From Streptomyces himastatinicus ATCC 53653 (GTDB lineage: Bacteria; Actinomycetota; Actinomycetes; Streptomycetales; Streptomycetaceae): 64,000 nt of DNA. The notes beneath the pieces are model-generated. The model searched no databases. It was not told the origin of the DNA and saw only the letters and a list, made by a program, of their open reading frames with translations. Positions 1 through 7,600 of this stretch are shown one piece after another. How positions within the stretch are numbered: the stretch's first letter is position 1; every line of letters begins with the position of its first letter. The stretch covers positions 10,140,979 through 10,204,978 of the forward strand of contig NZ_GG657754.1 of the NCBI RefSeq assembly GCF_000158915.1, given 5' to 3'. The position numbers and the translations under genes were made by a program.

Positions 1-1385
1 TTGTTCTTCGTCTTGCTGATCAGCACTCCGTTGTCCGGGGTGAACGAGTCCATGCCCATGCGGTCCACGACCTCGACGGTGTAGTTGTCGTAGCCGCCGC
101 CGTCGCACAGGGGGTCGGTCTTCCGGTCGCAGGACGGCGAGAGGTCGCTGCCCAGGGTGATGTTGACGCCCGCGAGCCCCTTCTCGCCCGGTGGCGCGGA
201 ACGCGCCGTGACCCGGGCGACGGCCATTCCGGAGTCCGCCAGCGCGTCCCGGTCCAGGCGCAGCACGTTCTTCTCGTCCACGATGCCCAGCTTCAGCTTG
301 TCGCGCAGCACATGCTGGGCGCCCATCGAACCGCCGGCAGTGGCGGGTATCTGCCACCGGGTGTGCGGGCCGCCGGGGCCGTTGAACGAGCCGCGGGAGA
401 GCATGCCCCAGATGCCGGTGTAGGAGCGGCTGAGGGGAGTGCCGTACGGGTTGTTGTAGTTGTCGCCTATGCCCAGGATGTGGCTGAGTTCATGGGCGTA
501 CACGGCCATGCCGGAGCTCTCGGTCTGGAGGGACGAGCCGTCCGTGGCGTTGGGCCAGATACGGGCCGCGGCCTGCCACGACGTCCACGGTACGTAGCGG
601 GTCGCCGCCGCGTTGCTCCCGGTGGAGACGGGCGGGCCCCACACGGCCGGTACGTCCTGCCGGTCGGCGAACTTCATCTGGCCGAACTCCTGCCAGGTGG
701 ACGACTCGTCCTGCCCGGCCGTGAGATAGAAGACGAAGTCGAACTTCTTGGTCTCCTCGTCGCCCACCTCGGCGGTCCACGCCGCCTTCCCGTCGGCCCG
801 GATGTCCATGTCGCAGGTGTCCCCGGCCGGGCAGGCGCCGGGGTTCATCGAGTCCTCCACCCCGTACTGGTAGGACTTCGCGGGCATGCGGTACACACCG
901 AACGCCGTCAGGTCGACGCCGATGCGGCCACCGGAATCCTCCATCCAGTACTCGTTGATGGTGTGACCGTTGTTGAGCGCGCCGGGCTTGTTGAGGAAGT
1001 CCTCGTAGAACTGGGGCAGACGGTCGCGCGGTATGCCGGAGGCGGACGGCTGCGGGTTGCCGAACAGGGTCGATCCCGCGGGCTGGCTGACCGTGAACTC
1101 CTCGTCCGGATAGTCGAGGAGCACCAGCGCGCCCTTGAAGGTGCGCTGGGTGGGCTCGACGTCCGGGTCGGCCCAGCGGGTGCCGGGGACAGCGCGGTAG
1201 TCGGCCCACGTCATGTCGTCGGGGTTCTGCCAGCGCTGGGGGTCGATCGGGTCGACGAGGGGCGGCCGGGCGCTCGGCGTACGGTCGGGTGCGGCCCCCG
1301 CGGGCCCCGCCGCGACGGCGGCCAGGGCGGCGAGGAGGGTGGCGACGACCGTTAATCGGCGGACTCGTCTTCGGCGGAGGAACAA
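1..1385 (-). CDS. Secreted M6-family metalloprotease (immune inhibitor A-like), 3' end outside window
   Basis: Reads on the minus strand from a TTG at 1385 to the window edge, about 461 codons without a stop. The start is fixed by an in-frame TGA two codons upstream and by an AGAGGTG ribosome site just before the TTG. The N-terminus is Arg-rich and then hydrophobic (TVVATLLAALAAVAAG), a signal peptide. Further in lies VYAHELSHILGIGDNYNN near 460-495, an HExxH zinc motif followed by the Gly/Asp region of M6 peptidases, so the product should be an exported zinc protease. Codon 11 is a TTA (1353-1355), rare in Streptomyces and read by the bldA tRNA, which suggests developmentally timed expression. 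Family and localisation are strong; the substrate is unknown and the C-terminal part is missing. Confidence 0.85.
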   Translation of the reverse strand, partial: MFLRRRRVRRLTVVATLLAALAAVAAGPAGAAPDRTPSARPPLVDPIDPQRWQNPDDMTWADYRAVPGTRWADPDVEPTQRTFKGALVLLDYPDEEFTVSQPAGSTLFGNPQPSASGIPRDRLPQFYEDFLNKPGALNNGHTINEYWMEDSGGRIGVDLTAFGVYRMPAKSYQYGVEDSMNPGACPAGDTCDMDIRADGKAAWTAEVGDEETKKFDFVFYLTAGQDESSTWQEFGQMKFADRQDVPAVWGPPVSTGSNAAATRYVPWTSWQAAARIWPNATDGSSLQTESSGMAVYAHELSHILGIGDNYNNPYGTPLSRSYTGIWGMLSRGSFNGPGGPHTRWQIPATAGGSMGAQHVLRDKLKLGIVDEKNVLRLDRDALADSGMAVARVTARSAPPGEKGLAGVNITLGSDLSPSCDRKTDPLCDGGGYDNYTVEVVDRMGMDSFTPDNGVLISKTKN

Positions 1386-1675
1386 GGCTCACCTCTTGTC
1401 CGGAAGTGGTGCTCAGACATGACCAGACATGCGAACGGGAGGACTACGGCTGCCACGGTAAGCCGGGGGTCGAGGTGACGCCAGAGTGCCGTTGTGGCTT
1501 CCGCGACAGAAACCGCACGTGCCGCCACCGCGCTGACGAGCCGTTCGAGCCGTTGACGAGCCGGAATCCCACCGCACACGGCTGCGGAGCACATCGGAAA
1601 GCGCGATAGCGTGTACAGGCCAACGGGAAGGCTGGCGCCGACCTCCCGTATGGCGCGACGTGTGGAAACCAGTCC
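1386..1675. other. Divergent intergenic region
   Basis: About 300 bases between the protease (leftward) and the acyl-CoA synthetase (rightward). It must hold both promoters. I see no convincing gene, repeat or clear -35/-10 pair; short reading frames here lack ribosome sites and family resemblance. Confidence 0.5.
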
Positions 1676-1686
1676 AAGGAGCCCTC

Positions 1687-3310
1687 TTGACCAGCCCAGA
1701 ACAGCGTATGGCTGACCTGCTCAAGACCTTCGGTGAGCCAGCGGCGTGCACCGCGTATCTGCTGTGCGACCGGCATCCGTCCGACGCCGTGGCGTTCACC
1801 TTGGTGAGCAAGGACCTGACCAGCCATGACATGACGTTCGCTGAGCTCCGCGACCGCTCGTCGCGCATGGCAAGTGCCCTCGCCGCCCTGGGCGTCGGGG
1901 CCGGTGACCGGGTGGCCACCCTGATGGGCAAGTCCGCCGAACTGCTCATCGTGTCCCTCGCCATCTGGCGGCTCGGGGCCGTCCAGGTGCCGCTGTTCAC
2001 CGCGTTCGCCCCGCCCGCCATCGCGCTGCGGACCATCGGCAACGGCACCAAGGCGGTGGTCACGGACGCCGACCAGCGCCCGAAGCTGGACCCGGAGTCC
2101 GGTTTCCCCGGTGAGCGGCCCTGGCAGATCATCACGACCGGCCCGGTCACCGGCTCCGACCTCGCCTTCTCCGAGCTGCTGGAGTCGCACGCACCGCAGC
2201 CGGAGCCGGTGGCGGTCGGCGGTGACGCCCCCATCGTGGAGCTGTTCACCTCCGGTACCGCGGGCTCTCCGAAGGCCGTGCCGATCCCGCTGAGCGCCGT
2301 CGCGGGCTTCGTGATGTACCAGGAGTTCGGCCTGGACCACCAGGACACCGACGTGTTCTGGAACGCGGCCGACCCGGGATGGGCGTACGGCCTGTACTAC
2401 GCCATCATCGGCCCGCTCGCCCTCGGCCGTCGCAGCCTGCTGCTGAACAGCCTGTTCTCCGCCGAGGGCACCTGGGACGTGCTGTCCCGCTTCGGTGTCA
2501 CCAACTTCACCGCCGGGCCCACCATCTACCGTAAGCTGCGCGCCGCCGGTGGCGCCCCCGGCGACCTGCGGTTGCGCTGCTGCTCCGCGGCCGGTGAACC
2601 GCTGCCCCCGGACGTGGTCGACTGGGCGCGGGAGGCTCTCGGCGTCCCCGTACGCGACCACTACGGCCTGACCGAGACCGGCATGGTCATCGCCCACGCC
2701 TGGCATGCGGCGCTGCGTACCGACCTCAAGACCGGCTCCATGGGACGCCCGCTGCCCGGCTGGAGCGTGAAGATCCTGCGCGAGGACACCAACTCCGCCG
2801 AGGCGGCGACGGGCGTCCCCGGCCGGGTGGCGATCGACGTCGCGGACAGCCCGCTGATGTGGTTCAAGGGGTACCTGGGCGCCCCGGAGCGTACGGCCGA
2901 GAAGTTCAGCCCCGACGGGCGGTGGTTCTACACCGGCGACACCGCGGCGCAGGACGAGGAGGGTGTTCTGTTCTTCTCCGGGCGCGGCGACGACGTCATC
3001 TTGATGGCGGGCTACCGCATCGGCCCCTTCGAGTGAGAGCGTGCTCCAGGAGCATCAGCCGTGTGAGCCGTCGCGTGGCATCCCCGACGACGAGTACGGC
3101 GAGGTCATCGAGGCGTTCGTCGTCCTGCGTCCCGAGGCCCGGCCGGGCGAGGCGCTCGCCGCCGAGCTGCAGCAGGTCGTCCGGGACAAGTTCGCCAAGC
3201 ACGCGTACCCGCGGCAGATCCACTTCGTGGACGCGCTGCCCAAGACCTCCAGCGGCAAGACGCAGCGCTTCCTGCTGCGTCCGCAGCCGACCACCGGCCG
3301 GGGCCGCTGA
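1687..3310 (+). pseudogene. AMP-forming acyl-CoA synthetase, frame broken near 3034
   Basis: ANL-superfamily ligase that would activate a fatty or short-chain acid to acyl-AMP and then acyl-CoA. The start is a TTG at 1687, five bases after AAGGAG (1676-1681). The first frame has the P-loop ELFTSGTAGSPKAVP, the DHYGLTETG motif and the hinge region GRGDDVILMAGYRIGPFE, then hits TGA at 3034-3036. The other frame picks up at once with ESVLQEH and continues GIPDDEYGE to the A10 motif PKTSSGKTQR with the catalytic lysine, ending at 3310. The joint is about two bases short of the usual FEVESVLQEH, and the following helix (EHQPCEPSRG) is also shorter than normal. Either sequencing deletions or a recent pseudogene; both halves otherwise look well conserved. 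Confidence 0.8.
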
Positions 3311-3331
3311 CGCGGCGGACCCCACGGCCAT

Positions 3332-3370
3332 GGGCCCCGGTTCCCGTGCGCGGCACGGGGACCGGGGCCC
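3332..3370. terminator. Strong hairpin between convergent genes
   Basis: GGGCCCCGGT pairs with ACCGGGGCCC, with inner arms CCCGTGC/GCACGGG around a short GCG loop. It lies between the end of the acyl-CoA synthetase (3310) and the end of the convergent ArsC-like gene (3389), and would serve both strands. Confidence 0.8.
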
Positions 3371-3388
3371 AAAGTGTGTGTACGGGCG

Positions 3389-3757
3389 TCAGCTCGTGGA
3401 GCGCGACAGCGCTTCCCGCACCGCCTCCTCCGTACGCCCCACCACCGCGGAACCGTCGTCGGCGGTGATGATCGGCCGCTGGATCAGCTTGGGGTGTTCG
3501 GCGAGCGCCGCGATCCAGCGGTCGCGCGCGCCCTCGTCGCGCGGCCAGTCCTTCAGCCCCAGCTCCTTCGCCGCGGCCTCCTGCGTCCGGGTGATGTCCC
3601 ACGGTTCGAGCCCGAGCCGGGCCAGCACGCCGCGGATCTCGTCCTGGCTCGGTACGTCGTCCAGGTAGCGGCGGACGGTGTACCCGGCGCCCTCGGCGTC
3701 GAGCAGACTGAGCGCGCTGCGGCACTTCGAGCACGCCGGATTGATCCAGATCTCCAT
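3389..3757 (-). CDS. ArsC/Spx-family reductase-like protein
   Basis: 122-residue thioredoxin-fold protein of the ArsC family. It begins MEIWINPACSKCRSAL, with a CxxC in the position of the ArsC catalytic cysteine, and continues with the family's RRYLDDVPS and later KLIQRPI blocks; RP(I/L) is the conserved arginine segment. The ATG at 3757 is preferred over upstream in-frame starts because family members begin directly with the first beta strand. It stands alone with no ArsR, ArsB or Acr3 nearby, so an arsenate reductase role is only an annotation by family; a general glutathione- or mycothiol-linked reductase or Spx-like role is possible. Confidence 0.85.
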   Translation of the reverse strand: MEIWINPACSKCRSALSLLDAEGAGYTVRRYLDDVPSQDEIRGVLARLGLEPWDITRTQEAAAKELGLKDWPRDEGARDRWIAALAEHPKLIQRPIITADDGSAVVGRTEEAVREALSRSTS

Positions 3758-3900
3758 GGCGCAACCGTACCGCGAGACCCCTCCCGCAACGCCCGTCGAA
3801 TCCCGGTCATCTGGCGCCTGACCAGGCTGCTTTGTCAGTGCCCCCCAGTAGAATGGAGGCATTGAAAGAGAGCGTGACCGACCGTCCCAGGAGGATGCCG

Positions 3901-4179
3901 ATGGCCACTGCCGCTACCCCTCTTCCGGACCTGCCGAGCTTTACGACCCTGCCGAAGAAGCGCATGCCCGCCGGGCGTCCGCGTGAGTGGTACGAGACCC
4001 ACAACCGCCGGCTGAAGGCCATGCGCCTGGCCATCGCTCTGCTCAACTCCGGTGTGTACCGCCCCGAGCAGGCGCGCAACCGCAAGATACGGGCCACCGC
4101 GGTCCGGATCGGCGTGCACCCGCCGTCCAACACCACGTGCCGCATGGTGCGCGCGCTCCTTCAGGAAAACGACCGCTGA
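3901..4179 (+). CDS. Small conserved hypothetical protein, 92 aa
   Basis: The ATG at 3901 follows a perfect AGGAGG (3889-3894) with six-base spacing, so this start is better than the longer in-frame ones at 3832 or 3853. The protein is basic and mainly helical, with a Pro-rich N-terminus, PKKRMPAGRPREWYETHNRR in the middle and QARNRKIRATAVRIG toward the end. The many Arg/Lys residues hint at nucleic-acid binding, but I recognise no named domain. It is followed by a strong terminator, so it is a monocistronic unit. Function unknown. Confidence 0.7.
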   Translation: MATAATPLPDLPSFTTLPKKRMPAGRPREWYETHNRRLKAMRLAIALLNSGVYRPEQARNRKIRATAVRIGVHPPSNTTCRMVRALLQENDR

Positions 4180-4186
4180 CCGGCCC

Positions 4187-4229
4187 GGGTCCCCGCCGCG
4201 CCCTCTTCACCGGGGCGCGGCGGGGACCC
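4187..4229. terminator. Strong GC hairpin terminator
   Basis: GGGTCCCCGCCGCGCCC pairs with GGGCGCGGCGGGGACCC across a short loop (TCTTCAC). It sits between the small gene ending at 4179 and the convergent MFS gene ending at 4255, so it is probably bidirectional. Confidence 0.85.
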
Positions 4230-4254
4230 CATCCCCCTCACTCCGATTCCCCTG

Positions 4255-5586
4255 TCACTCCGCCAGCTTCAGGCGCTCGACCTTCGGCAGCAGGAACGCG
4301 TAGGTGGCGGCGCCGAGCAGGGCCACACACCCCGCCAGGGCCAGGGGCAGCATGAACGAGTGGGTGATGCCCTTGAGTACCCCGAGCAGCAGCGGAGAGA
4401 GGATGCCCGCGATGTTGGCCGCCGTGTTCTGGATCCCGGCGATCGAGCCGACGTGTGCGGCCGTCGGGGCCACGTCGGCGGGCAGCGCCCAGACGCTCGC
4501 CGCCGCGAAGGTGGAACAGAAGTAGGAGACCGACAGGGCGGTCAGCGCCGTGCCGACACCCGGCGAGATGACCGCGAGCGCGATCACCGAGGTGCCCAGC
4601 AGCCCGCCGACCAGCGGGATCTTCCGTGCCTTCGTGCGCTCGGTACCGCGCCGCACCAGCCAGTCGGAGAACAGCCCGCCGGACCAGCCGCCCAGCATGG
4701 ACGCGATGCCGGGAATCATGCCGAGGAACCCGAAGGACAGCGCGTCGAGGTGGTATTCGTCCACCAGAAAGGTGGGGAACCAGGTGATGAAGAAGTACGC
4801 GACGAAGTTGACGCAGAAGAAGCCGAGCATCATCGCCCAGATCATCCGGAAGCGGAACAGGTCCCGCCATCCGATCCGGGCGCTCGCCGCGGCCTCCTCG
4901 GCCGTCTCCTTCTCCTGTCCCGACTCGATGTACTCGCGCTCCGCGGCGCTGAGCTTCGGGTGCTCCTTCGGGTCGCGGTAGTAGAGCCACCAGCCCAGCG
5001 CCCACAGCACCCCGAGGCCGCCCGCGATGGCGAACGCCCAGCGCCAGCCGAGGCCGGTGACCACCAGGGTGACCAGCGGGATGGACAGGGCGCCGCCGAC
5101 CGCGTTGCCGTTGTTGAAGGTCGCCGAGGCGAAGCTGCGCTCGGACGCCGGGAACCAGCGGGAGACCACCTTGGCGCTCGAGGGGAAGCTGGGTGCCTCG
5201 CCGAGGCCGAGCAGGGCGCGCAGCCCCACCAGCGACGCCACGCCACGGGCCATGCCCATCGCGGCGGTGGCCAGCCCCCACCACAGGCTCGCGACCGCGA
5301 GCATGATGCGCGGGCCGACCTTGTCGGCGAGCCAGCCGCCGGGCATCTGCCCGAAGGCGTACGTCCAGAAGAACGCCGACAGCAGCAGTCCGCCGACCCC
5401 GTCCGACAGGCCGAGGTCATCGGTGATGTGCGGCAGCGCGACGCTGAGCGTGGCGCGGTCGATGTAGTTGATCGTGATGCCGGCGAACAGCAGCCCGAGG
5501 ACGACGAAGCGGACCTTGCCTACGCGGCCGCCTGATCTCTTCGGAGCGGTGACCGGGGCCTGTGCGGATGTCTTGCCGAGAGCCAT
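4255..5586 (-). CDS. MFS transporter, anion:cation symporter (sugar-acid) type
   Basis: 443-residue membrane protein with the 12-helix MFS plan. After a short basic tail it reads ITINYIDRATLSVALP, the typical first helix of the ACS family (glucarate/galactonate/phthalate-type transporters), then GGWLADKVGPRIML, the helix 2-3 loop motif. Other family blocks are LGLGEAPSFPSSAKVV and the ITWFPTFL helix. It starts five bases after the stop of the dehydrogenase gene (5592), so the two are cotranscribed. Across the control region at 6585-6708 lies a DHDPS-family aldolase, so uptake of a sugar acid such as galactonate or glucarate for breakdown is likely. The exact substrate is inference. Confidence 0.85.
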   Translation of the reverse strand: MALGKTSAQAPVTAPKRSGGRVGKVRFVVLGLLFAGITINYIDRATLSVALPHITDDLGLSDGVGGLLLSAFFWTYAFGQMPGGWLADKVGPRIMLAVASLWWGLATAAMGMARGVASLVGLRALLGLGEAPSFPSSAKVVSRWFPASERSFASATFNNGNAVGGALSIPLVTLVVTGLGWRWAFAIAGGLGVLWALGWWLYYRDPKEHPKLSAAEREYIESGQEKETAEEAAASARIGWRDLFRFRMIWAMMLGFFCVNFVAYFFITWFPTFLVDEYHLDALSFGFLGMIPGIASMLGGWSGGLFSDWLVRRGTERTKARKIPLVGGLLGTSVIALAVISPGVGTALTALSVSYFCSTFAAASVWALPADVAPTAAHVGSIAGIQNTAANIAGILSPLLLGVLKGITHSFMLPLALAGCVALLGAATYAFLLPKVERLKLAE

Positions 5587-5591
5587 CGCAC

Positions 5592-6584
5592 TCACACCCC
5601 CGCCGACGGCCGGACGCCGTCGCTGATGACACCGTTGACCACGTTGCGCGGGGCCTCGCCCGACAGCACCCGGTCCACGCTCTCGACGAGCCGTGCCCGG
5701 ATGGCGTGGTACGCCTCGACCGTGACCCCGGCGGTGTGCGGGGTGAGCAGCACATCGGACCGGCCGCGCAGCGGGGAGTCCGCGGGCAGCGGCTCCTCGG
5801 CGAACACATCGAGCGCGGCGCCCGCCAGCTGTCCCGAGTCCAGCGCCTTGACCAGCGCGTCCTCGTCCAGGACACCGCCACGTCCGGCGTTGAGGACATA
5901 GCTCCCCCGGGGCATCCGGGACAGCAGGGCGTCGCCGACGACACCACGGGTGGCCTCGTTCAGCGGCATGTGAAGGGTGAGTACGTCGGAGCGGGCGGCG
6001 AGGTCGTCCAGGCCCACATACGTACGGTCGGGCTCGGAGGGCACCGGGTCGTGCACCAGGACGTCGCTTCCGAAACCGTCGAGGCGGCGCGCGACGGCGC
6101 GGCCGATGCTGCCGAACCCGGCGATGCCCACGGTGAGCGCGGACAGATCGCGCCCCCGCAGCCCCTCGGGCCCCCAGCCACCGCTTTCGATCTTCGCGTG
6201 ACCCGCCGCGTAGCGGCGCAGGAGGGAGAGCAGGGCGCCGACCGTCCAGTCGGCCACGGCGTCGGTGTTGAAGCCGGGGATGTTCGCGACCGGTATGGAG
6301 TGCTCGGCGGCGGCGTGGTGGTCGACGCCGTCGAAGCCGACGGCCACCGACTGCACGAGGCGGCAGCGCCGCATCCCGTCGAGCAGCTCCGCGGTGATGC
6401 GGCGCTCCTTCTCCAGCGGGGCGAGGACGATCGTCGCATCGGCCAGCGCGTCCCGGTGGTCGTGCGGGTCCTCGTCCGGCCCGATCTCGGTGATGCGCAG
6501 ATCGGGGTGGCCGGGCAGCAACCGACGTAGCTCGTCGGCGCCGAGATCGTTCAGGTGGTACAGGGTCACGAGATGTTCGGACAT
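5592..6584 (-). CDS. D-isomer-specific 2-hydroxyacid dehydrogenase
   Basis: 330-residue NAD(P)-dependent oxidoreductase. The Rossmann motif GIAGFGSIGRAVARRLDGFG lies in the middle, followed by the family signature LHMPLNEATRG, the catalytic-arginine region NAGRGGVLDED, the Glu of DVFAEEPLP and the His of LLTPHTAG. The N-terminal half carries VAVGFDGVD and the NIPGFNTDAVAD block. It probably reduces a 2-keto acid or oxidises a 2-hydroxy acid within the sugar-acid route. The ATG at 6584 was chosen because MSEHL leads directly into the first strand; AGGAG lies about 12 bases upstream. First gene of a two-gene operon with the MFS transporter. Confidence 0.88.
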   Translation of the reverse strand: MSEHLVTLYHLNDLGADELRRLLPGHPDLRITEIGPDEDPHDHRDALADATIVLAPLEKERRITAELLDGMRRCRLVQSVAVGFDGVDHHAAAEHSIPVANIPGFNTDAVADWTVGALLSLLRRYAAGHAKIESGGWGPEGLRGRDLSALTVGIAGFGSIGRAVARRLDGFGSDVLVHDPVPSEPDRTYVGLDDLAARSDVLTLHMPLNEATRGVVGDALLSRMPRGSYVLNAGRGGVLDEDALVKALDSGQLAGAALDVFAEEPLPADSPLRGRSDVLLTPHTAGVTVEAYHAIRARLVESVDRVLSGEAPRNVVNGVISDGVRPSAGV

Positions 6585-6661
6585 CACATGCGGCTCCTGG
6601 AGTGATGTTGGGGGCCCTGGGGGGTGGCATGAGTTTTCGCCACGGTTACGATCGCTGTCAA

Positions 6662-6690
6662 CGGTTAACCGAAAACGGATAACGGTTTTC
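6662..6690. promoter_or_regulatory. Palindromic operator candidates in a divergent control region
   Basis: CGGTTAACCG (6662-6671) is a perfect 10-bp palindrome. It abuts GAAAAC-N8-GTTTTC (6671-6690), a 6-bp inverted repeat with an eight-base centre. Both lie in the 124-bp gap between the dehydrogenase/MFS operon and the aldolase gene, about 20-50 bases before the aldolase start. This is the expected place for one repressor dimer site controlling both directions; GntR- or LacI-type proteins would fit, but no such regulator gene is adjacent. Confidence 0.55.
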
Positions 6691-6708
6691 CGAGTGAGGA
6701 GTACGCAC

Positions 6709-7596
6709 ATGGACCGTCAGCGCACCGTCGTCACCGCGCTCACCACGCCGTTCACCCCGAGTGGCGATCTCGACCTGGACGCGGCACGCGCCCAGTACGG
6801 CTTTGCCGCCCGCACCACCGGACAGCTGCTCGTGGCCGGAACCACCGGAGAGTTCCCCGCCCTGAGCGAGGGCGAACGGCTGCTGCTGATCGAGACCGCG
6901 TTGCAGGAGGCGGGCACCGACGGGGTGATCGCCCACATCGGCGCGGCCGACGCGCACACCGCCGTCCGGCTCACCCGGGCCGCCGTGGCGGCCGGTGCCC
7001 GGCGCATCGCCGCGCTCACCCCGTACTACCTGCCCGCGAACGCGGACGAACTGGAGGCGTACTTCAGCCGCATCCGGCTCGCCGCCCCCGATGCCCAGCT
7101 GTACGCGTACCTCTTCCCCGAGCGCAGCGGCCTGACGGTCGACCCGGTGGAATTCGGCAAGCTGGCCGCCTCGTGCGGGCTGGCCGGCGTCAAGCTGAGC
7201 GGAACCCCCTCCACCGAGGTGGCCGCGTACCGCGCCGAACTGCCCGAGGAGTTCGAGGTCTACTCGGGCAACGACCAGCGGCTCGCCGATGTGCTGGCCG
7301 CCGGTGGCGCCGGGGTGGTCTCCGGCTGCTCGGCCGCCTTCCCCGAGCCCTTCCTCGACCTGGCAGCGGCGCTGCGCGACGACACCACCGACCCGGCCCG
7401 GCTCGCCGCGCTCCAGGACCTGGTGGACCGCACGGTCGGTCTCCTCGGCCCCAGCATCGGCCGGATCAAGCACGCCCAGACGGCCCGCGGGCTGCCCGCC
7501 GGAACCTCGCGGATGACCGTCGGCGACCCGGACCGGGCGACCGCCGCCGACATCGAGGCGCTGGCCGGTGAGGTGTCCGGCCGCCCAGGCGCCTGA
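6709..7596 (+). CDS. DHDPS/NAL-family class I aldolase or dehydratase
   Basis: 295-residue (beta/alpha)8 enzyme. The N-terminal ALTTPFT and VAGTTGEFPALSEGER blocks correspond to the family's TPF and GTTGE signatures. YAYLFPE holds the catalytic tyrosine region and AGVKLSGT the Schiff-base lysine. The ATG at 6709 has AGGAG eight bases upstream (6697-6701). The divergent sugar-acid-type transporter and 2-hydroxyacid dehydrogenase point to a 2-keto-3-deoxy sugar-acid aldolase or 5-keto-4-deoxyglucarate dehydratase rather than lysine-pathway dihydrodipicolinate synthase. Reaction type is well supported; the substrate is inference. Confidence 0.82.
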   Translation: MDRQRTVVTALTTPFTPSGDLDLDAARAQYGFAARTTGQLLVAGTTGEFPALSEGERLLLIETALQEAGTDGVIAHIGAADAHTAVRLTRAAVAAGARRIAALTPYYLPANADELEAYFSRIRLAAPDAQLYAYLFPERSGLTVDPVEFGKLAASCGLAGVKLSGTPSTEVAAYRAELPEEFEVYSGNDQRLADVLAAGGAGVVSGCSAAFPEPFLDLAAALRDDTTDPARLAALQDLVDRTVGLLGPSIGRIKHAQTARGLPAGTSRMTVGDPDRATAADIEALAGEVSGRPGA

Positions 7597-7600
7597 GCGA

